The translations under genes and the position numbers were made by a program. A DNA stretch of 64,000 nt from Prevotella sp. (lineage in GTDB: Bacteria > Bacteroidota > Bacteroidia > Bacteroidales > Bacteroidaceae): NCBI GenBank assembly GCA_016285245.1, contig JAEEQH010000003.1:62001-126000 (forward strand), written 5' to 3'. Below the pieces are notes generated by a model. The model saw only the letters and a list, made by a program, of their open reading frames with translations. It was not told the DNA's origin and did no database searches. Below, in pieces: positions 39,913-48,838 of the stretch; positions within the stretch are counted from its first letter, which is position 1, and every line of letters begins with the position of its first letter.

Positions 39913-40899
39913 CTACTCGCGGTAGACCACTTTGTTGGCGCCACTGGTGATCAAGAGGGCCTCGGGGTGCTCCTTGATGAAGGAGTCGATGTGACGTACG
40001 CGCTTCTGCTCGAGAATCTCGTTGACGGCGATGAGGATGCCCGTCTCCTCGACATCGCCGAAGCCGTAGTTGATGGCGGTGCCGAAGAGCTTCATCGTAG
40101 GCGACAGACTCATGTAGGCGTTCACCAGAGGCGGGATGTTATAGCCCAGACGGCGTATCTCACGGTTCAGGATACGGTAGTCGGCGCTGAAGCTGTCTTC
40201 GCAGAACAGGGCCTCGAGCTCTTTCTCGTCAGCTTCAATTTTCAGCGGTTTCATCGGAACAATCAGCTCTTCCTTGTCGGCAAAATGCTTGCGGAGGAAG
40301 TAGAGGATCATGTCGCGGCCGCGGCGGATATACGAGGGATACATGGTGAACTTTCCGAAGAAGTAGCGCACGTTGGGCTTAATGACCGTCAGGGCGCCGA
40401 GACCGTCCCAGAGGTTGTCGAGGGCGAAGAGACTCTTTGCACCCCTGCGTGAGCTCTGGTAGGGTAGGGAGACGAACGAGCGGCCCAGCTCGATGGTGTA
40501 GGGCATATACTCGTTGAGGAATTTCTCTGAGAAATGGAACATATGGCTCGTGGCGAGGATGGGCTGTCCGTTGCTGTCGAGGTCCCAGTCGGTGCCTTCC
40601 AGATAGCGGTAGCCGCCGATGATCTCCTCTTGCTCGGGGTTCCATACCAACAGCTGCTTGTAGCAGTTCTCGCAGGTGTCGAACTCGTCGAGGTCGAGCG
40701 GCTTGCCCGTGCCTCCTCCTGCCTCGCGGAAAGCGATCTCACGCAACCGGCCAATCTCGCGCATGACATTCGGCGCGTTATGGGCGGTGACGATGTAGAT
40801 CTCGTTGTTGCTCTTGTTGGTCATCCGCAACTGCTTGTCGGGCGTCAGCTCGCTCTTCAGCAGCTCTACAGGGATCGGTGCGATGATAGGTTGTTCCAT
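39913..40899 (-). CDS. glsB: GNAT/OlsB-type N-acyltransferase, glycine lipid synthesis (GlsB-like)
   Basis: A 328-residue acyltransferase of the ornithine-lipid OlsB type. Visible: VTAHNAPNVMREIGRLREIAFREAGGGTGKPLDLDEFD, then IIGGYRYLEGTDW, YTIELGRSFVSLPYQSSRRGAKSLFALDNLWDGLG, and PLVNAYMSLSPTMKLFGTAINYGFGDVEETGILI. In Bacteroides the paired genes glsB and glsA make glycine lipids: GlsB joins a 3-hydroxy fatty acid to glycine. Here the gene starts six bases after the glsA-like gene, supporting the assignment; that the substrate is glycine rather than another amino acid is inferred from Bacteroides. Confidence 0.82.
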   Translation of the reverse strand: MEQPIIAPIPVELLKSELTPDKQLRMTNKSNNEIYIVTAHNAPNVMREIGRLREIAFREAGGGTGKPLDLDEFDTCENCYKQLLVWNPEQEEIIGGYRYLEGTDWDLDSNGQPILATSHMFHFSEKFLNEYMPYTIELGRSFVSLPYQSSRRGAKSLFALDNLWDGLGALTVIKPNVRYFFGKFTMYPSYIRRGRDMILYFLRKHFADKEELIVPMKPLKIEADEKELEALFCEDSFSADYRILNREIRRLGYNIPPLVNAYMSLSPTMKLFGTAINYGFGDVEETGILIAVNEILEQKRVRHIDSFIKEHPEALLITSGANKVVYRE

Positions 40900-40905
40900 T
40901 AGGTT

Positions 40906-41733
40906 TTATAGTTTATACACTTGTTCTTTTACAAATTGTGCCCATTCCATCGGTGTTTTTGATTTGTCGAAGGTCTGCCAGGGGATGGGCTTGCCGATGG
41001 CGACACGGAACGTCTTGTGGACGTTCTTGTACATCTCGTCGACGAGAAACAGCATGGCGAGGTTGAACGGCAGGAAACGGTCGGAGAAGTTCGCCAGCCG
41101 GTAGAAGAAGTTCGAGTTATGACCGCCGAAGTGGATGGGCACCACGTCGCGCTGGAACTCGACGCTCTTCGAGATGAATGTCTTCTTCCAGGGAATGTCC
41201 TCGACGACACCTTTCTTACGGCGCGAGCACAGGCCCGCGGGGAACATCAGCATATGGTTGTCGCTCTTGAAGCCGGCCTCCACCATCTTCGGGAAGTCGC
41301 GGCTCTGGTTGCCTGTCTTGTTGATGGGTATGCTGACGGGAGCCAGTCCTGGGAGGTTCATCAGCAGGTCGTTCACCAGATAGCGGAAACGTCCGTCGTA
41401 GTGGCGCCCGATGATGGCGCCCAGAGCCACGCCGTCCTCACCGCCCAGCGGGTGGTTCGACACGAAGGTGTAGAGCCGTCCGTCATCCTTCGCCGGCAGG
41501 TTCTCCTCGCCGACGATGTCGAGTGTGGCGTCGAGGTAGCGCACGCACTCCTCCAGCCACTCCGTCCCCTTCAGGTGACGGCTCTCCCAAAGGTACCTGT
41601 TCACCTCGTCCTGATGGATGATGTGCTTGAGCCACCACACCAGCGGGCGTGGTACCCATTTCGCCTTGGAACCCATCTTGCTCTTCAGGATCTTTTCCAG
41701 GTCGATTGTCTTCTCTGTTATGACGGTAGCCAT
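40906..41733 (-). CDS. glsA: 1-acylglycerol-3-phosphate-type O-acyltransferase, glycine lipid synthesis (GlsA-like)
   Basis: PlsC-type acyltransferase of 275 residues starting MATVITEKTIDLEKIL (41733); the frame open to 41757 adds only eight residues. It has SNHPLGGEDGVALGAII (NHxxxxD catalytic motif), INKTGNQSRDFPKMVEAG, LMFPAGLCSRRKKGVVEDIPWKK and PIHFGGHNSNFFYRLAN. In Bacteroides GlsA adds the second fatty acid to the 3-hydroxyl of the N-acyl glycine. It is upstream of glsB in a two-gene operon. An alternative is a general phospholipid acyltransferase, but the pairing makes GlsA more likely. Confidence 0.82.
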   Translation of the reverse strand: MATVITEKTIDLEKILKSKMGSKAKWVPRPLVWWLKHIIHQDEVNRYLWESRHLKGTEWLEECVRYLDATLDIVGEENLPAKDDGRLYTFVSNHPLGGEDGVALGAIIGRHYDGRFRYLVNDLLMNLPGLAPVSIPINKTGNQSRDFPKMVEAGFKSDNHMLMFPAGLCSRRKKGVVEDIPWKKTFISKSVEFQRDVVPIHFGGHNSNFFYRLANFSDRFLPFNLAMLFLVDEMYKNVHKTFRVAIGKPIPWQTFDKSKTPMEWAQFVKEQVYKL

Positions 41734-41884
41734 AGTTCTAAGCTTTACGGAATGCAAAAGTAATGCAAATCTTTGACATATCGCACATTTTGAGGTAAAA
41801 ATGTGCAGGAAGAACGAAAAAATGTCTTTTGACAGCCTTCCGAACAGGCGAAAATCAATTAAATAACGTTAAAACCAAAAAAAA

Positions 41885-41927
41885 GTGGGGAAAAGTGGTG
41901 GATTGTGGGGAGAAATGTGTAATTTTG
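41885..41927 (+). promoter_or_regulatory. MraZ operator and promoter of the dcw cluster
   Basis: GTGGGG at 41885-41890, GTGGTG at 41895-41900 and GTGGGG at 41905-41910, exactly 10 bp apart, match the known MraZ binding arrangement of TGGG-type direct repeats. They overlap the -33 region of a promoter whose -7 box TAATTTTG lies at 41920-41927. Autorepression by MraZ is likely. Confidence 0.82.
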
Positions 41928-41956
41928 TGGCTGAATTCTTTTCTTAATATGTACAT

Positions 41957-42406
41957 ATGCGTTTTTTAGGTCATACAGAAGCCAAAACCGACGTCAAGGG
42001 ACGTGTCTTCCTTCCCGCCGTTTTCCGCAAGGTGCTACAGGCATCGGGCCAGGAAAATCTGGTGTTGAGGAAGGACATCTTCCAGGACTGTCTGGTGCTG
42101 TATCCTGAGAGCGTATGGAACGAGCAGATGGATATGCTTCGCCAGCGACTTAACCGTTTTAACGCTGAGCACCAGCGCATATTCCGCCAGTTTGTCTCCG
42201 AAGTGGAGGTGGTGATGCTCGATGGCAATGGCCGCTTTCTGATTCCCAAACGTTATATGAATGCCGCCGGTATCCAGCAAAATGTGGAGTTTATCGGTAT
42301 GGGCGACACCATCGAGATATGGTCTGCCGAGAAGGTAGAGGCTTCGAAGATGAGTGGTGAAGAGTTTGGAAAAGCCTTGGAAAATATCATGAACATCTCG
42401 TTCTGA
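41957..42406 (+). CDS. mraZ: Transcriptional regulator MraZ
   Basis: First gene of the dcw cluster. The 149-residue protein has two AbrB-like halves: MRFLGHTEAKTDVKGRVFLPAVFRK and EVVMLDGNGRFLIPKRYMNAAGIQQNVEFIGMGDTIEIW. The family forms ring-shaped oligomers that bind direct repeats upstream of mraZ and repress the cluster; three such repeats are present at 41885-41910. rsmH starts five bases after its stop. Confidence 0.95.
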   Translation: MRFLGHTEAKTDVKGRVFLPAVFRKVLQASGQENLVLRKDIFQDCLVLYPESVWNEQMDMLRQRLNRFNAEHQRIFRQFVSEVEVVMLDGNGRFLIPKRYMNAAGIQQNVEFIGMGDTIEIWSAEKVEASKMSGEEFGKALENIMNISF

Positions 42407-42411
42407 CCTAT

Positions 42412-43350
42412 ATGACAACAGCTGAGACCTACCATGTGCCGGTGCTTCTCCAGGAGAGCATTGACGGATTGGCCATCCAACCCGGAGGCGTCTATGTGGA
42501 CGTCACCTTCGGCGGCGGTGGTCACAGCCGCGAGATTCTTCGCCGGCTGGGTCCCGAGGGACGGCTGTACAGTTTCGACCAGGATGCCGACGCGGAGAAT
42601 AATATCGTCGACGATGATAGATTCACCTTCGTCAGGAGCAACTTTAGATATGTGCGCCAGTGGATGCGCTACTATGGTGTGGACCGCGTGGACGGTCTGC
42701 TGGCCGACCTCGGTGTGTCGAGCCACCACTTCGACGATGCCACCCGCGGCTTCTCGTTCCGTTTCGACGCCCCGCTGGATATGCGGATGAACAAACGGGC
42801 AGGCCAGACCGCCGCCGACATCCTGAATGGCTACAGCGAGGAGCAGCTGGCCGACGTCTTCTATCTCTACGGAGAGCTGAAGAACGCGCGGCGCATTGCC
42901 AAGACCATCGTGACGGCCCGCTCGGAGAAGACCATCGCCACCACCGGCGACCTGCTGAGCGTGCTGGGCATAGAGACGGCGCAAGCCGATTCTCAATTGT
43001 CAATTGTCAATTCTCAATTGAAAAAAGACATGGCCCGTCTGTTCCAGGCACTGCGTATCGAGGTGAACCGCGAGATGGTCGTGCTGACGGACCTGCTCTG
43101 TGGTGCCCGCGACGTGCTGGGCGAGGGTGGACGGTTGGTAGTCATCACCTACCACTCGCTGGAGGACCGTCTGGTGAAGAACATGATGAAGTCGGGGAGC
43201 GTCGACGGCCGTGTGGAGCAGGACTTCTTCGGTCGCGTGCAGTCGCCGTTCCGTCCTGTGGGCAAGGTCATCGTTCCCGACAGCGACGAGCAGCAGCGTA
43301 ACCCCCGCAGCCGCAGTGCAAAACTGAGAATAGCAGAGAGAGTAAGTTAA
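42412..43350 (+). CDS. rsmH: 16S rRNA (cytosine1402-N4) methyltransferase
   Basis: RsmH/MraW, a SAM-dependent methyltransferase of 312 residues. Marks: YHVPVLLQESIDGL, VDVTFGGGGHSREIL (SAM motif), LADLGVSSHHFDDATRGFSFR, PLDMRMN and LVVITYHSLEDRLVK. Residues about 191-204 (QADSQLSIVNSQLKKD) are encoded by a CAATTGTCAATTCTCAATTG satellite placed in frame just before the DMARLFQALRIEVNRE helix. The insert is in a region that is variable in the family, so function is likely kept. It overlaps no neighbour: the FtsL-like gene starts three bases later. Confidence 0.95.
   Translation: MTTAETYHVPVLLQESIDGLAIQPGGVYVDVTFGGGGHSREILRRLGPEGRLYSFDQDADAENNIVDDDRFTFVRSNFRYVRQWMRYYGVDRVDGLLADLGVSSHHFDDATRGFSFRFDAPLDMRMNKRAGQTAADILNGYSEEQLADVFYLYGELKNARRIAKTIVTARSEKTIATTGDLLSVLGIETAQADSQLSIVNSQLKKDMARLFQALRIEVNREMVVLTDLLCGARDVLGEGGRLVVITYHSLEDRLVKNMMKSGSVDGRVEQDFFGRVQSPFRPVGKVIVPDSDEQQRNPRSRSAKLRIAERVS
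42985..43022 (+). repeat. CAATTGT satellite inside rsmH
   Basis: TCTCAATTGTCAATTGTCAA then TTCTCAATTG: repeated CAATTGT/CAATTCT words, in frame. Words of this type are also seen at 63180-63208 before the C10 protease. Confidence 0.8.
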
Positions 43351-43353
43351 AAT

Positions 43354-43842
43354 ATGGCAGAGGAAGAGATACAACAGGAAGACCTGCAGCAGGACGAGAG
43401 TCTGCGAGACGAGCTGCGAGCCACCGAACAGAAGGCGTTGGACAAGCTGAAGGCGCTGAAACGTCAGATTAGCGAAGACGAGCAGACGCCCGTCGGCGCG
43501 ATGACGTTGCGCAAAATTCTTGGCGGCGACGTTCTGTCGGCGATGTCCGTGCGCCGTCAGATATGGCTCATCCTCTTGGTGGTGCTCTTCACCGTGGTCT
43601 ACGTTGCCTTCCGTTACCAGTGCCAGCAGGACATGATCAAGATCAGTCAGCTGGAGGCCGAGCTGAAGGATGCTAAGTACCGTGCGCTAAGCTCGTCGAG
43701 CACGCTCACCGAGCGTTGCCGCGAGAGTCAGGTGCTCGAGGTGCTGCGCCAGAACCAGGACTCCGTGCTCCATGCCAGTGTCCAGCCACCTTATATTATT
43801 AATATACCCGAGAAAGGGTTTTTCAGTGACGACGACGAATGA
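43354..43842 (+). CDS. FtsL-like cell division protein
   Basis: A 162-residue single-pass membrane protein: charged N-terminal part of about 65 residues, one TM segment (SVRRQIWLILLVVLFTVVYVAF region, about 66-86), then a short coiled coil (ISQLEAELKDAKYRALSSSSTLTERCRE). This is the size, topology and position of the FtsL-like protein of the Bacteroidetes dcw cluster, between rsmH and ftsI; FtsL proteins share little sequence, so the call rests on layout and place. Its stop overlaps the ftsI ATG (ATGA), implying coupled translation. Confidence 0.85.
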   Translation: MAEEEIQQEDLQQDESLRDELRATEQKALDKLKALKRQISEDEQTPVGAMTLRKILGGDVLSAMSVRRQIWLILLVVLFTVVYVAFRYQCQQDMIKISQLEAELKDAKYRALSSSSTLTERCRESQVLEVLRQNQDSVLHASVQPPYIINIPEKGFFSDDDE

Positions 43843-46025
43843 GTAAGTTCAATAGAAGCAAGGTGATGCCGCGCTACTTCGCCATAGCAGTAGTGCTGAC
43901 GTTGGTAGGTACTGCCATCCTGGGCAAGACCCTCTATGTGATGACGGCGAAGAAGGCGTACTGGACGAAGGTGGCTTCACGACTGGTGCGCGAGGACGAC
44001 ACCGTGCCTGCTGCCCGTGGCAACATCCTGAGTTGCGACGGTCAGCTCATGGCGAGCAGCATCCCGCAGTACATCGTCTATTTGGACTTCCAGCCCGACA
44101 AGATGAAAGACCCGAAGTGGGCCCACGAGTACGACTCGCTGTGGACGGCACAGATTGACAGCACCTGCGAGGGTCTGCACAAGATCTTCACCAGTCAGTC
44201 GGCGGCGGAGTTCCGTGCCCATCTGGAGGCTGGCCGCAACAAGATCATCGTCAACAAGAAGACCGGTGAGCAGACCAAGGGTGCCCGCTACTGGAAGATA
44301 TGGAAGCGCCGCGTCGACTATAACACCTACCTGAAGGTGAAGGCGCTGCCGCTGTTCAACCTGCCCCCCGCCAAGGGCGGCTTCAATGCGGAGTCGTTCA
44401 ACACCCGCCGCCATCCCTTCGGCTCGCTGGCCATCCGTACTGTCGGCGACATCGGCTCGGACAAGGTGCGCAATGCTCACGGCCGTGTCATCACGAAGGA
44501 CAGCGCCCGCTTCGGCATTGAGCTGGCCTGCGACACCCTGCTGCGCGGCACACCGGGCATCGAGCGCCGTCAGAAGGTGCTAAACAAGAAGATCGACCTG
44601 ACGGTGACACCGCCCGTTAGCGGCGGCGACATCGTCACCACCATCGACGTAAATATGCAGGACATGGTGGAGCGTGCCGTCATTGAGGAGATGAAACTGC
44701 CCGAGGTGAACGCCGATATGGGTGTGGCCATCCTCATGGAGGTGAAGACCGGCGATGTGAAAGCCATCGCGAACATCGAGAAGACGGAGAGCGGCCATTA
44801 CATGGAGCTCTATAACCGCGCCATCAGCTACCGCTGCGAACCCGGTTCGGTGTTCAAGGTCGCCTCGTTCCTCGTTGCCCTGGACGATGGCGTCATCCCC
44901 GGTGACACCAGCTACATCATCCATACCGGCTGTGGCCAGCTGATGATGCACGGCCGTAACATGAAAGATCACAACTGGCGCCGCGGCGGCTATGGCGACA
45001 TCAACGTTGCCCGTGCCCTGGAGGTCAGCTCGAACATCGGCGTGAGCTACGTCATCGACAAGTTCTACGGCAAGAACCCCGAGAAGTACGTCCAGGGTCT
45101 GGAGCGTGTGGGTATCCGTAAGGACCTGAAGCTCCCCATCCGCGGTTACCTGCCACCGTATATCCGTATGCCGGACACGAAGACCACCGACCGTGCGAAG
45201 TACTGGTCGAAGACCACCCTGCCGTGGATGTCGATAGGCTACGAGACCCAGATAGCCCCCATCAACACCGTGACGTTCTACAACGCCATTGCCAACAACG
45301 GCAAGATGATGCAGCCGCGCTTCGTGAAGGCGGTGGTGAAGGACGGCAAGACCATCCAGGAATTCCCGCCGGTGGTGCTCGACGAGCAGATTGCCAAGCC
45401 GCAGACCATCAAGGTGATGCAGACCATCCTCGAGCATATCGTCAGCCAGGGTTTGGGTCGTAAGGCCGCTCCGCTGTCGCGTGCCTACAAGGTGGCCGGC
45501 AAGACGGGTACGGCACAGATTGCCGACGAGCGTGGCGGCTACCACTCCGGTACCACCCGCTACTGGCTGTCGTTCGCCGGCTACTTCCCTGCCGACGATC
45601 CGCGCTACACCTGTATCGTCTGTCTGCGAAAGACCGGCCTGCCCGCCTCCGGTGGCGGCATGAGCGGCGTCGTCTTCCGCCATATCTCCGAGGGTGTCAT
45701 GGCCCAGAGCCTGAAGCGGCGCGTCGAGGATGCCCGCGACACGACGTCGAGCTTCGTGGCCGACGTGAAGGGCGGCAACGGTCAGGCGGCGAGCTATGTC
45801 CTGAACCGTATCGGCGCCAAGGGTCAGCAGGCACCGCAGCCGAAGACCTACAGCGGCACCGTCCCCGACGTGCGTGGCATGGGTGCCCGCGATGCCGTCT
45901 ACCAGCTGGAGCATAGCGGTCTGAAGGTCCGTCTCCATGGCCGCGGCAAGGTGAAATCACAGAGCCTGATGCCGGGCAAGGCCATCGAGCGCGGCATGGT
46001 CTGCGAGCTGGAGTTGGAAGTGTAA
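43839..46025 (+). CDS. ftsI: Penicillin-binding protein FtsI (PBP3) with PASTA domain
   Basis: Septal peptidoglycan transpeptidase of 728 residues. One TM near residues 8-28, a dimerisation domain, then the transpeptidase domain with the active Ser in CEPGSVFKVASF (SxxK, near 336), SSNIG (SxN, near 397) and AGKTGTAQ (KTG, near 552). A single C-terminal PASTA domain (VPDVRGMGARDAVYQLEHSGLKV) follows, as in Bacteroidetes. The start overlaps the FtsL-like stop by four bases. Confidence 0.96.
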   Translation: MSKFNRSKVMPRYFAIAVVLTLVGTAILGKTLYVMTAKKAYWTKVASRLVREDDTVPAARGNILSCDGQLMASSIPQYIVYLDFQPDKMKDPKWAHEYDSLWTAQIDSTCEGLHKIFTSQSAAEFRAHLEAGRNKIIVNKKTGEQTKGARYWKIWKRRVDYNTYLKVKALPLFNLPPAKGGFNAESFNTRRHPFGSLAIRTVGDIGSDKVRNAHGRVITKDSARFGIELACDTLLRGTPGIERRQKVLNKKIDLTVTPPVSGGDIVTTIDVNMQDMVERAVIEEMKLPEVNADMGVAILMEVKTGDVKAIANIEKTESGHYMELYNRAISYRCEPGSVFKVASFLVALDDGVIPGDTSYIIHTGCGQLMMHGRNMKDHNWRRGGYGDINVARALEVSSNIGVSYVIDKFYGKNPEKYVQGLERVGIRKDLKLPIRGYLPPYIRMPDTKTTDRAKYWSKTTLPWMSIGYETQIAPINTVTFYNAIANNGKMMQPRFVKAVVKDGKTIQEFPPVVLDEQIAKPQTIKVMQTILEHIVSQGLGRKAAPLSRAYKVAGKTGTAQIADERGGYHSGTTRYWLSFAGYFPADDPRYTCIVCLRKTGLPASGGGMSGVVFRHISEGVMAQSLKRRVEDARDTTSSFVADVKGGNGQAASYVLNRIGAKGQQAPQPKTYSGTVPDVRGMGARDAVYQLEHSGLKVRLHGRGKVKSQSLMPGKAIERGMVCELELEV

Positions 46026-46059
46026 AAAATACCGATGGAATCAGTAAAAATTGAAAGAT

Positions 46060-47511
46060 ATGAGACTGAGCGAGCTATTTAAGAACATCACGCCGACGAC
46101 CATCGTCGGTGATGCCGATGTCGAGGTGAGCGGCATCAAGATCGACTCCCGTCAGGTGAAGCCGGGCTACCTCTTCGTAGCCATCAAGGGTACACAGACC
46201 GACGGGCATCAGTACATCGCGAAAGCCATTGAGCTGGGAGCGGTGGCTGTGCTCTGCGAGGACCTGCCGACGGAGCAGGCTGCCGGTGTCACCTATGTGC
46301 AGGTGCCGTCGACGGAGACCGCCGTCGGCCCCGTTGCCACGCTGTTCCACGGCGACCCCACGTCGAAGGTGAAGCTGGTGGGCGTGACGGGCACCAATGG
46401 TAAGACGACCATCGCCACCTTATTATATCATATGTTCCGTAAGCTCGGATACAAGTGCGGCCTGCTGTCGACGGTGTGCAACTACATCGACGGCGAGGCC
46501 GTGGCAGCCAGCCATACCACCCCAGACCCCATCGAGCTCAACGAACTGCTGGAGCGGATGACCGCTGCCGGCTGCGAGTACGTGTTCATGGAGTGCTCGA
46601 GCCATGCCATCGCCCAGCAGCGTATTGGCGGTCTGCGCTTCGCCGGTGGCCTGTTCACCAACCTGACGCGCGACCATCTGGACTACCATAAGACCTTCGA
46701 GAACTACCGCGACGCTAAGAAAGCCTTCTTCGATATGCTCGACAAGGACGCCTTCGCCATCACGAACCTCGACGACAAGAACGGCCTGTTCATGGTACAG
46801 AACACCAAGGCACAGGTGAAGACCTACTCCACACGTCAGATGGCCGACTTCCGCGCCCGTATCATCGAGTGCCACTTCGAGGGGATGTACCTCGAGATGG
46901 ACGGCCATGAGGTGGGCGTGCAGTTCATCGGTAAGTTCAATGTGTCGAACCTCCTCTGCGTCTACGGCGCCGCCGTCATGCTCGGCCAGCGTCCCGAGGA
47001 CATCCTCGTCACGATGAGCACGCTGAAGAGCGTCAACGGCCGTCTTGACCCCATCCGTTCGCCGGAGGGCTTTACGGCCATCGTCGACTACGCCCATACC
47101 CCCGATGCCCTGGAGAATGTGCTGAACGCCATCCACGAGGTACTCGACGGCAAGGGGAAGGTTATCACCGTCTGTGGTGCCGGTGGCAACCGCGACAAGG
47201 GCAAGCGTCCACTGATGGCCCAGGAGGCGGTGAAGCAGAGTGACCGTGTCATCATCACCAGCGACAACCCCCGTTTCGAGGAGCCGCAGGACATCATCAA
47301 CGATATGCTGGCCGGTCTCGACGCCCGTCAGATGAAGAAGGTGCTGAGCATCGTCGACCGCCGCGAGGCCATCCGTACCGCCTGTATGATGGCTGAGAAG
47401 GGTGACGTCATCCTCGTTGCCGGCAAGGGCCATGAGGACTATCAGGATGTGAAGGGTGTCAAGCACCACTTCGACGACCATGAGGTCATCCGCGAGTGCT
47501 TTAATCAATAA
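46060..47511 (+). CDS. murE: UDP-MurNAc-tripeptide synthetase, meso-DAP adding
   Basis: Cytoplasmic ligase adding the third amino acid to UDP-MurNAc-L-Ala-D-Glu. The first ATG at 46060 gives [18 protein letters not shown]; a TTG nine bases earlier is less likely. Marks: [21 protein letters not shown] loop [12 protein letters not shown] (near 110), [13 protein letters not shown], and SDNPRFEEP near 402, whose DNPR motif is diagnostic for meso-diaminopimelate. 483 residues. Separated by 52 bases with an ACGACATA repeat from mraY. Confidence 0.96.
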   Translation: MRLSELFKNITPTTIVGDADVEVSGIKIDSRQVKPGYLFVAIKGTQTDGHQYIAKAIELGAVAVLCEDLPTEQAAGVTYVQVPSTETAVGPVATLFHGDPTSKVKLVGVTGTNGKTTIATLLYHMFRKLGYKCGLLSTVCNYIDGEAVAASHTTPDPIELNELLERMTAAGCEYVFMECSSHAIAQQRIGGLRFAGGLFTNLTRDHLDYHKTFENYRDAKKAFFDMLDKDAFAITNLDDKNGLFMVQNTKAQVKTYSTRQMADFRARIIECHFEGMYLEMDGHEVGVQFIGKFNVSNLLCVYGAAVMLGQRPEDILVTMSTLKSVNGRLDPIRSPEGFTAIVDYAHTPDALENVLNAIHEVLDGKGKVITVCGAGGNRDKGKRPLMAQEAVKQSDRVIITSDNPRFEEPQDIINDMLAGLDARQMKKVLSIVDRREAIRTACMMAEKGDVILVAGKGHEDYQDVKGVKHHFDDHEVIRECFNQ

Positions 47512-47517
47512 CTAACC

Positions 47518-47551
47518 GTCGTCATTACGTTATAACGACATAACGACATAA
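47518..47551 (+). repeat. ACGACATA short satellite, murE-mraY spacer
   Basis: GTCATTACGTTATAACGACA followed by TAACGACATAAAG: three ACGACATA-like units fill the spacer. Confidence 0.65.
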
Positions 47552-47563
47552 AGAGGAAACAAG

Positions 47564-48835
47564 ATGCTATATTACGTCTTCAGATACTTAGAGCAGTTTG
47601 GCGTCCCGGGGTCACACCTCTGGTCGTACATCTCCTTCCGTTCGCTCCTGGCGCTGATCCTGGCGCTGGCAGTGTCGGCATGGTTCGGTGAGTATTTCAT
47701 CAAGTATATGCGCCGGAAGAAAATCTTTGAGACGGAGCGCGACCCCGCCATCGACCCCTTCGGTGAGCAGAAGAAAGGTGTGCCCACGATGGGCGGCCTA
47801 ATCATCATCGTCGCCATCCTCGTGCCGGTGCTGCTCTTGGCCCGTATGCGTAATATCTATATCATCCTGATGATTGTGACGACCGTGTGGCTGGGCTTCC
47901 TCGGCTTCCTGGACGACTATATCAAGGTGTTCCGCCGCAACAAGGACGGCCTGAAGGGTAAGTACAAGATTGTGGGTCAGGTGTCCATCGGCTTCATCGT
48001 CGGACTGACGCTCTGGCTCAGTCCCGATGCCGTGGTGCGCGAGAATGTCACCGTGCAGCAGCAGAACCAGGAGTTGGTGGTGAAGCACCAGAAGGAGGCG
48101 GTGAAGTCGCTGCAGACGACCATCCCGTTTGTGAAGAACCACAACTTGAACTACTCGAACGTCATGGCGTTCCTCGGCGACTACAAGGTGGCCGCCGGCT
48201 GGGTGCTCTTCGTCATCCTGACCATCCTCGTGGTGACGGCCGTGTCGAACGGTGCCAACCTGAACGACGGCATGGACGGTATGTGTGCCGGTAACTCTGC
48301 CATCATCGGCGTGGCGCTACTGGTCCTGGCCTACGTGTCGGGACACATTATCTACGCCGCCTACTTCGATATCATGTACATCCCCCATGCCGAGGAGCTG
48401 GTGGTGTTCCTCGCCGCGTTCATCGGTGCGATGATCGGTTTCCTGTGGTATAACGCCTTCCCCGCCCAGGTGTTCATGGGCGACACCGGCTCGCTGACTA
48501 TCGGCGGCATCATCGGCGTCTGCGCCGTCATTATCCACAAGGAGCTGCTGCTGCCCATCCTCTGCGGCATCTTCTTCGTCGAGAGCCTGAGCGTCATTAT
48601 CCAGACGCAGTGGTTCAAGCTGATGAAACGCAAGGGCAAGCGTGTGCGCGTGTTCCGTGCCACCCCGATCCACGACAACTTCCGTCGTCTCGACTCCCAG
48701 CTCGACCCGACGTCTCACTATATCCTCCGTGGCTGGCCGCAGCGTCAGTTCCATGAGTCGAAGATTACGTTCCGCTTCTGGATTGTCACCATCATCCTGG
48801 CGGCGCTGACGATAATTACACTGAAGATCAGATAA
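47564..48835 (+). CDS. mraY: Phospho-MurNAc-pentapeptide transferase
   Basis: Integral membrane enzyme making lipid I from UDP-MurNAc-pentapeptide and undecaprenyl phosphate. About ten TM helices; KKGVPTMGGLIIIVAI, GFLGFLDDYIKVFRRNKDGLKGKYKI (DDY catalytic pair), GANLNDGMDGMCAG and VFMGDTGSLTIGG are all present. A loop of about 45 residues (TVQQQNQELVVKHQKEAVKS...) between TM segments is longer than in enterobacteria, as usual in Bacteroidetes. 423 residues. Confidence 0.97.
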   Translation: MLYYVFRYLEQFGVPGSHLWSYISFRSLLALILALAVSAWFGEYFIKYMRRKKIFETERDPAIDPFGEQKKGVPTMGGLIIIVAILVPVLLLARMRNIYIILMIVTTVWLGFLGFLDDYIKVFRRNKDGLKGKYKIVGQVSIGFIVGLTLWLSPDAVVRENVTVQQQNQELVVKHQKEAVKSLQTTIPFVKNHNLNYSNVMAFLGDYKVAAGWVLFVILTILVVTAVSNGANLNDGMDGMCAGNSAIIGVALLVLAYVSGHIIYAAYFDIMYIPHAEELVVFLAAFIGAMIGFLWYNAFPAQVFMGDTGSLTIGGIIGVCAVIIHKELLLPILCGIFFVESLSVIIQTQWFKLMKRKGKRVRVFRATPIHDNFRRLDSQLDPTSHYILRGWPQRQFHESKITFRFWIVTIILAALTIITLKIR

Positions 48836-48838
48836 AAG

